Shown: piece by piece, positions 58,827 to 64,000 of the stretch
Position numbering within the stretch: position 1 is the stretch's first letter
Layout: every line of letters starts with the position of its first letter
NCBI GenBank assembly: GCA_023151315.1
Contig: JAKLJE010000003.1
Span: forward strand, 61,732-125,731
Direction of reading: 5' to 3'
From: Bacteroidia bacterium
Lineage (GTDB): Bacteria; Bacteroidota; Bacteroidia; Palsa-965
DNA: 64,000 nucleotides
Made by a program: the position numbers and the translations under genes
Notes under the pieces: generated by a model
Databases searched by the model: none
Told to the model about the DNA's origin: nothing
Seen by the model: the letters and a program-made list of their open reading frames with translations, nothing else

Positions 58827-59054
58827 ATGGCACTTACAGAACTTAATCTGAAAATCACAGGAATGACTTGCGGTCACTGCGAGCGTTCAGTAGCGAATGA
58901 AATCAAAGCACTGGATGGAATTGCATCCGTTCAGGTGAATCATAATTCCGGAACCGGAATTGTTGTGTTTAATGATGCAATGGTTTCTGTCAGCCAAATC
59001 ATCGCAGCTGTTGAGGAAACCGGAATCTATCACGCTGAAGCCCTTCAACAATGA
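58827..59054 (+). CDS. Heavy-metal-associated (HMA) domain protein
   Basis: A 75-residue single HMA domain of the CopZ kind. The metal-binding loop is GMTCGHC (Cys15, Cys18), in the usual beta-alpha-beta-beta-alpha-beta fold (LNLKITGMTCGHCERSVANE, ITGI-like end). It would carry Cu(I) or another soft metal and hand it to a P-type ATPase or sensor, neither of which is in the window. The ATGA overlap with the aldehyde dehydrogenase gene suggests cotranslation rather than a shared function. Confidence 0.92.
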   Translation: MALTELNLKITGMTCGHCERSVANEIKALDGIASVQVNHNSGTGIVVFNDAMVSVSQIIAAVEETGIYHAEALQQ

Positions 59055-60466
59055 TTGCTGAGTATCAATTGTATTGTGCGGGTGAATTCCGCAAGACGGA
59101 ACACCAATTGGATGTTACCAATCCACACAATGGTAAAGTTGTGGCGCGAATATCCATGGGTTCTGCGACTGAACTTGACGATGCGATTGTGAAAGCCGCA
59201 ATGTTGCGCGATGAGTTGCGCACTATGACATCTGCTGAGCGGTATAATGTTCTGATGGAAATCAGTGCAGCAATTAAAACTGATCGACAGCGTCTGGCTG
59301 AAATATTATCTGCAGAGTCGGCAAAACCGCTGCGTTATGCTTTAGCGGAAGTGGATCGTGCTGCCCAAACTTTTCTTGTTGCTGCGGAAGAAGCAAAACG
59401 TTTGCCGAAAGAATACATTTCACTTGATTGGACAGTTGCAGGAAAAGGTCGTGAAGGTTTGGTGAAATATTTCCCTGCTGGAATTGTTGCGGGAATCTCT
59501 CCGTTTAATTTCCCTTTGAATCTCGCTGTACACAAGATAGCACCTGCAATAGCTGCAGGATGTCCGATCATTCTGAAACCGGCAACGTCAACACCGCTTT
59601 CCACTCTTGAGTTGGCGAAGATTATTGATCGCACTTCATTGCCTAAAGGAGCTGTTTCAATAATTCCGATGGATCGGGAAACAGGGAATAAATTGGTAAC
59701 AGATGATCGCATTGCCGTTTTATCTTTCACAGGTTCACCGGAAGTAGGATGGAAGATGAAATCCGATGCAGGGCGCAAGAAAACTGTACTTGAACTCGGA
59801 GGAAATGCGGGCGTGATTGTTACTCCTTCAGCGGATTTTGAAGTGGCTGTTACAAAATGTATAACCGGCGGCTTTGCCTATTCCGGACAGATCTGCATTC
59901 ATGCACAACGCATATATGTTCACGAAAGTTTGTTCGAGAACTTTGTGAAGGAATTCTGCGGACGAGCGATGCTGTTGAAGTCGGGAGATCCATCATCAAT
60001 TGAAACGGAAATCAGTTCGATGATTGATGAAACCAATGCGAAGCGTGTTGAGCAATGGGTGAATGAAGCTGTGAAAGCTGGTGCTGAGTTACTTTGCGGA
60101 GGCAAGCGTAACGGTTCGTTCTACGAACCAACCGTTATTACCGGAACCAGCGTGAATATGAAAGTGAATTGCGAAGAAGTTTTCGGTCCTGTTGTGGTCA
60201 TAGAGAAATACAGCTCATTCGCAGAGGCAATAGTGTTGATCAATAATTCGAAATTCGGTTTGCAGGCCGGCGTATTCACCAATGATATTCGTGAGAGCGA
60301 TACGGCGTTCAATGAAATTGAATGCGGCGGTGTTATTCTGAATGACGTCCCGACATTGCGTTTCGATCATATGCCTTATGGCGGAATCAAAGATTCCGGT
60401 TCGGGCAGAGAAGGAGTGAAGTATGCAATAATGGATTACATGGAATCGAGAATACTTGTACGTTAG
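59051..60466 (+). CDS. NAD(P)-dependent aldehyde dehydrogenase
   Basis: A 471-residue ALDH that oxidises an aldehyde to its acid. Catalytic and cofactor residues are present: Cys282 in GFAYSGQICIHAQRIYVHES, Glu248 in VLELGGNAG, and the Asn/Lys segments SPFNFPLNLAVHKIAPA and PIILKPATSTPLSTLELA. The C-terminal signature EEVFGPVVVIEKYSSF and GGIKDSGSGREG are typical of glyceraldehyde-3-phosphate/lactaldehyde-type non-phosphorylating ALDHs. The substrate is not certain. It sits between the HMA gene (4-nt overlap) and the SRAP gene (3 nt gap). Confidence 0.93.
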   Translation: MIAEYQLYCAGEFRKTEHQLDVTNPHNGKVVARISMGSATELDDAIVKAAMLRDELRTMTSAERYNVLMEISAAIKTDRQRLAEILSAESAKPLRYALAEVDRAAQTFLVAAEEAKRLPKEYISLDWTVAGKGREGLVKYFPAGIVAGISPFNFPLNLAVHKIAPAIAAGCPIILKPATSTPLSTLELAKIIDRTSLPKGAVSIIPMDRETGNKLVTDDRIAVLSFTGSPEVGWKMKSDAGRKKTVLELGGNAGVIVTPSADFEVAVTKCITGGFAYSGQICIHAQRIYVHESLFENFVKEFCGRAMLLKSGDPSSIETEISSMIDETNAKRVEQWVNEAVKAGAELLCGGKRNGSFYEPTVITGTSVNMKVNCEEVFGPVVVIEKYSSFAEAIVLINNSKFGLQAGVFTNDIRESDTAFNEIECGGVILNDVPTLRFDHMPYGGIKDSGSGREGVKYAIMDYMESRILVR

Positions 60467-60469
60467 ATC

Positions 60470-61192
60470 ATGTGTTATACAGCAGCGAGTAATTTAAAGA
60501 AGAAGGAAATCGAAACGCGGTTTCAGGTGCAGATGGAAGATGCGGAATACACACCGTATTATTCCGTTTCCGCTTTTCTTTATCCTAAACTTCCTGTCAT
60601 CTGTTCGGATCATCAGGATCAGGCGCTGCTGATTCGCTGGGGATTGATTCCGCATTGGGTGAAATCACATGATCAGCTCAAAGACATTCGCATGCAAACG
60701 CTGAATGCCAAGTGTGAAACGATTTTTGAGAAACCTTCGTTTCGCACACTCGCTTCGCGTAAGAAATGCTGTGTGATTGTCAATGGATTTTTCGAGTGGC
60801 AAACGAATGGTAAAGCGAAACAGCCGTATTTTATTTATCTGAAGAATCATGAGCCTTTCGCCTTTGGCGGACTTTGGGATGAATGGGCTGACATTGAAAC
60901 CGGAGAGATTATCCGTACGTTTTCTGTGATCACAACGCCTGCGAATCCGATGATGGAGAAAATTCACAATGTGAAACTCCGTATGCCGCTGATACTTGAA
61001 CCGGGTAAAGAAAGAGATTGGCTGAATGCGGTGGATCGTGAGACCACGCAGCAGTTTCTTCATCCGTTTCCGGAACAACTGATGGATGCACATAAAGTTT
61101 CGAAGTTGGTAAGCGGGCGGAGCGGAGATCCTAATGTGCCGGAAGTACAGGAACCTGTTGCAGAAGAGCCTGTGCAGGGATCACTTTTTTAA
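60470..61192 (+). CDS. SOS response-associated peptidase (SRAP/YedK/HMCES)
   Basis: A 240-residue SRAP protein, which forms a thiazolidine DNA-protein crosslink with abasic sites in single-stranded DNA and so protects them. The catalytic Cys2 is in place after Met removal (MCYTAASN). The active-site Asn79 is in TLNAKCETIF, Glu109 in NGFFEWQ, and His164 in EKIHNVKLRMPLIL. The first residues MCYT differ from the usual MCGR. The acidic tail of about 30 residues (VPEVQEPVAEEPVQGS) is extra. It lies in the HMA-ALDH-SRAP-GNAT run. Confidence 0.94.
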   Translation: MCYTAASNLKKKEIETRFQVQMEDAEYTPYYSVSAFLYPKLPVICSDHQDQALLIRWGLIPHWVKSHDQLKDIRMQTLNAKCETIFEKPSFRTLASRKKCCVIVNGFFEWQTNGKAKQPYFIYLKNHEPFAFGGLWDEWADIETGEIIRTFSVITTPANPMMEKIHNVKLRMPLILEPGKERDWLNAVDRETTQQFLHPFPEQLMDAHKVSKLVSGRSGDPNVPEVQEPVAEEPVQGSLF

Positions 61193-61203
61193 TTTCTGAG
61201 AAC

Positions 61204-61791
61204 ATGAAGATCATTGCAGGAAGTGATGCGCTGAAAAGTAAAGCAGTTGAGATACTCACGGATTCATTTCAGAAAAATCCTGCAGTCAATGACACACTAT
61301 TCCCGGATGCGCAGCGCGAGAGAAGAATGAATGCGTTGATGATTTATCTGGTGGAAACCGGAATTGCTAAAGATGGTTTGCATCTAACGGACGATTACTC
61401 GGGAGCTTTCATCATGTACGATCCTGTTTTGCGCCCTTCGGGAATAGCGGACACATGGCGACAACTGAAACTTGTAAATCGTTGTATCGGCTGGTCGCGG
61501 TTGTCTTATGCTTCTGCCAAAGACAAGAAGATGCGTTCATTCCGTCCGGAGCATTCTCATTTGTATCTGTCAATGATTGGTACAATGTGTTCTGCACAAG
61601 GTAAAGGAACAGGAAAGTTCATGCTGGAGCATATCAAGCAACTCGCAAGGACATCAGCGCGTTCTGTATATCTCGAAACTTCAGTGGACAAAAATGTGGA
61701 ATGGTACATGCGCAATGGATTTGCAATACACGGAGAATGGAAAATCCGCGATGATTACCACGTACGTTTCATGAATTACAAACCGGAATAG
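61204..61791 (+). CDS. GNAT-family acetyltransferase
   Basis: A 195-residue GNAT acetyltransferase. The acetyl-CoA loop SAQGKGTGKFMLEHIKQLAR (Q/RxxGxG/A) lies near residues 130-149, preceded by HLYLSMIGTM. The usual last strands follow (SVYLETSVDKNVEWYMRNGF). The N-terminal half (DSFQKNPAVNDTLFPDAQRE) is characteristic of a small-molecule acetyltransferase subgroup, but the substrate is unknown. It begins 11 nt after the SRAP stop and converges on the SDR gene. Confidence 0.85.
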   Translation: MKIIAGSDALKSKAVEILTDSFQKNPAVNDTLFPDAQRERRMNALMIYLVETGIAKDGLHLTDDYSGAFIMYDPVLRPSGIADTWRQLKLVNRCIGWSRLSYASAKDKKMRSFRPEHSHLYLSMIGTMCSAQGKGTGKFMLEHIKQLARTSARSVYLETSVDKNVEWYMRNGFAIHGEWKIRDDYHVRFMNYKPE

Positions 61792-61796
61792 TTTGC

Positions 61797-62585
61797 TTAC
61801 TCTTTCGGTTGCTTCCGTATGATGCGACCGAACAATTTCGGGAAGTGACGTTTGATCCACACAGCTTTGATTTCCCTTCCGCCAATCAGAACTTCCTCTT
61901 TATTTGCGAGCATGGAATCAATAATGATGCGCGCACATTCTTCTGCAGGCATGCCTTCTTCCTGGCTTTTATCCATCACGGCGTGTTTACTTCCGTCGCC
62001 TTTCAATGCATGAAGTGAAATGTTGGTGCGGATTTTTCCGGGAACGGCGATAAGAACTTTGATTCCTTCCTGTTCCGTTTCGAGTCGCAATACCTCAAAG
62101 AATCCTTGCAATGCATGCTTGGAAGCTGAATAAGCAGAACGATACCAGAATCCGAACTTTCCTGCGATACTGCTGATCACAACGATGTGACCGCTTTTAC
62201 GTTTCAGCATTCCGGGTAATACCGATTTCGTAAGCGCAATCTGTCCGAAGAAATTCACTTCCATGATTTTTCTGTCGACTTCCAAAGGAGTTTCAACAGC
62301 TAATTCGCGTTGTGAAATTCCACCGTTGTTTACGAGCACATCGATGTGTCCGAGTTTACTCAAAAGCGATTGTGTGAGCGCCTCAATTCCTGAAGTAGCA
62401 GCGAGATCCAACGGTAGAATAGTGGTGTTGCTTTCACCGCATAATGCAGCGACACGTTTGAGCTCATCTTCACGGCGCGCTGAAAGAACTACGTGTGCAC
62501 CTTCCTTTGCAAACGCAACAGCAAGTGCTTCTCCGATTCCTGAAGAAGCACCTGTAATCCAAACATTCTTATTCTTGAAACGCAT
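61797..62585 (-). CDS. Short-chain dehydrogenase/reductase
   Basis: A 262-residue SDR with the cofactor motif WITGASSGIGEALAVAF near residues 9-25, NNGGIS near 87, the catalytic Ser in VVISSIAGKFGFW and the YSASK motif (YSASKHALQG) with Tyr and Lys. The R in LSARREDEL after strand beta2 suggests NADP preference. It resembles the dehydrogenase/reductase SDR family 7B-like (DHRS7B) group. The substrate is not assigned. Its ATG overlaps the stop of the preceding gene by 1 nt (TAATG). Confidence 0.93.
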   Translation of the reverse strand: MRFKNKNVWITGASSGIGEALAVAFAKEGAHVVLSARREDELKRVAALCGESNTTILPLDLAATSGIEALTQSLLSKLGHIDVLVNNGGISQRELAVETPLEVDRKIMEVNFFGQIALTKSVLPGMLKRKSGHIVVISSIAGKFGFWYRSAYSASKHALQGFFEVLRLETEQEGIKVLIAVPGKIRTNISLHALKGDGSKHAVMDKSQEEGMPAEECARIIIDSMLANKEEVLIGGREIKAVWIKRHFPKLFGRIIRKQPKE

Positions 62586-64000
62586 TAATTCGTTGGATTC
62601 GGAGCGGATGAATCCATTTTGTTGAAGTTGAAACGGATGACACCAAGTGCAAAAGAAAGGTTCGGATTGTCAGACTTGGAGAAGTAAGTCAACACATCTC
62701 CGGAAGCCAAACCGATTTCAAAGAAACCGATTGGTCCGATCGTTAATCCTGCAGGAACGTTCCATCCGATTTCCTGATTGCCCGCAACGCCGGCATGGAA
62801 TTTCAAAAACTCAAGAGCTTTAAACTCGCCGCCGATAGCAATGTAAGGTGATGCAAGGTTATATGAAGTTTTATTCAGCGGAATAACAACATCCGCACCG
62901 ATGTTCAAACGCTCACCGATTTTCATTCCGTATCCAAGACGCATACGTCCCGGCAGTTTGGTTGTATATTCTTTGCCCGGATCGTAATCAACCAGATCGC
63001 CGAAGAAATAGCTTGCCTGACTGCTCATATCCCATGAATTGATTCCGGTTGTTGTGCTGTCAAGTGAAGGCATTATGGTGTCAGAAGCCAGCAACAGGTT
63101 TTGCGACCAGGTAATTTCACCCATATCAGAGAATGAAACTGCTGCGCGGATTTTTTCATTGATGACTGTTGAGAATCCGAAATCAATTGCAGTTCCTTGT
63201 CCTACACTATTGAAAAGTTCTCCGGATTTCACTGAAGTAAAATTCTGAACATTGCCATAATTCACTTCGTAAGTAGAAGTGAGTGATGTGTTACCTGTGA
63301 GCAAACCGTTCTGAATGTTAGCGTCGACATTGCCGAGTCCCCACAGCATTTTAAAGCCAATACCTCCGAAAAATTCTATTGGTTGTGTACCGTCTTCTGC
63401 TTTTGTGCCAAGGCCGAAAATTTTACGTCCGTATGCAATGTTTACTTCACGGTAGTGCAGCATTGAAATGCTGGTACCATCGAAGAATGAAGACATGCTT
63501 TGGGTGAGTGCACTTGAATCAAGATATGCAGGTGCGTTTGAACCGAGGAATAAAACATCTGCTGCATTCTGGCTCAGCGTTACATGGGCGAATGCGCGGT
63601 CACGGATATTGAAAGCGAGTCCTCCGAATTTCGGGAAGTAGATTGAAGCTGCAAACCAGTTGATATTCGCAGTAAAGTTGAATCCGTCAGGTGTTGCGAA
63701 TGCGTTAGCGTATTCCTGTTTCTCTGCCATGGTGAATGTATCGGAAGGATTCATCAAGGCATTGCGCAGTGTGTTGAAGTCAAGCGCACGTGATTGAGCC
63801 GTGATCCCCACGTTTGCCACAGTAAATGAAAATGGATTGTTATCACGCCAACCCAGATTGGAAGGATTAATCCCTATACAATCAAAATTGCCCAGCATAG
63901 CATTGGCGGTTCCGCCTTTACCGGCTGCAGCGGGTACACCCATATCGATCTGACCGAAAGCGGCGATTGAAACGGTAACGGAAGCGAATAGCGTGAGGAG
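62585..64000 (-). CDS. Outer-membrane barrel protein (DUF5723-like), N-terminus cut
   Basis: The reverse strand is open from the stop at 62585 to the right edge, at least 471 codons. The first residues in the window (LLTLFASVTVSIAAFGQ) are the end of a signal peptide, so only a few residues and the start codon are missing. The mature protein resembles DUF5723/FadL-like Bacteroidota barrels: DCIGINPSNLGWRDNNPFSF, NINWFAASIYFPKFGGLAFN, MRLGYGMKIGERLNIGADVV and a last strand SFALGVIRFNFNKM. Function is unknown. An internal ATG at 63943 is too late to be the start. Confidence 0.82.
   Translation of the reverse strand, partial: LLTLFASVTVSIAAFGQIDMGVPAAAGKGGTANAMLGNFDCIGINPSNLGWRDNNPFSFTVANVGITAQSRALDFNTLRNALMNPSDTFTMAEKQEYANAFATPDGFNFTANINWFAASIYFPKFGGLAFNIRDRAFAHVTLSQNAADVLFLGSNAPAYLDSSALTQSMSSFFDGTSISMLHYREVNIAYGRKIFGLGTKAEDGTQPIEFFGGIGFKMLWGLGNVDANIQNGLLTGNTSLTSTYEVNYGNVQNFTSVKSGELFNSVGQGTAIDFGFSTVINEKIRAAVSFSDMGEITWSQNLLLASDTIMPSLDSTTTGINSWDMSSQASYFFGDLVDYDPGKEYTTKLPGRMRLGYGMKIGERLNIGADVVIPLNKTSYNLASPYIAIGGEFKALEFLKFHAGVAGNQEIGWNVPAGLTIGPIGFFEIGLASGDVLTYFSKSDNPNLSFALGVIRFNFNKMDSSAPNPTN

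Overview
The window is chromosomal DNA from a member of the Bacteroidota, probably an uncultured environmental lineage. The evidence is consistent throughout. Promoters match the Bacteroidota -7 element TAnnTTTG rather than a sigma-70 -10 box. Two giant secreted proteins end in type A type IX secretion (T9SS) sorting domains. There are many Bacteroidota-type lipoproteins and outer-membrane barrels, and the gene orders purH-mreBCD-mrdA-rodA and coaX-OMP-lptC-ppiD are familiar from this phylum. I see no rRNA, CRISPR array, insertion sequence or prophage.

Layout. 1-7.8 kb: gcvP (cut by the left edge) diverges from a secreted protein and a UbiA-like membrane protein. hemL and kynU diverge from a strikingly symmetrical promoter, and kmo follows, giving two steps of the kynurenine route. 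7.8-9.8 kb: an accessory-looking minus-strand pair (MORN-type protein, AAA ATPase with DUF4143). 10.2-19.2 kb: rplU-rpmA, a repeat-bearing gap, then serS-lipoprotein-TPR-DUF4286-rsmA as one tight operon, mgtE, a 2-hydroxyacid dehydrogenase and a solitary SiaC-like DUF1987 protein. 19.3-27.3 kb: aspartate kinase, acetyltransferases, fbp, a GIN-domain/beta-barrel fusion, pccB and an OMP. 27.4-40.3 kb: mfd, an orphan MacB-type permease, purH and the elongasome operon. 40.4-53.8 kb: two T9SS cargo proteins flank a cell-envelope operon (coaX, OMP, lptC, small membrane protein, PpiD-like foldase) plus a YdeI-family protein and an HC1-like histone protein. 53.8-64 kb: a tRNA-Phe locus with broken copies of itself on both sides, xseA-xseB, then metabolic and repair genes (HMA protein, aldehyde dehydrogenase, SRAP, GNAT, SDR) and a barrel-like protein cut by the right edge.

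The most unusual signals are regulatory and structural rather than a new multigene system. (1) About ten genes have the -7 promoter element only 3-7 nt before the start codon, which predicts leaderless mRNAs. (2) The tRNA-Phe locus carries an upstream 5'-half copy with a perfect 18-bp palindrome in its D-loop and a downstream tandem copy of its 3' end plus terminator. (3) The hemL/kynU divergent promoter is built from nested perfect inverted repeats. (4) Three convergent gene pairs share overlapping stop codons by exactly 4 bp.
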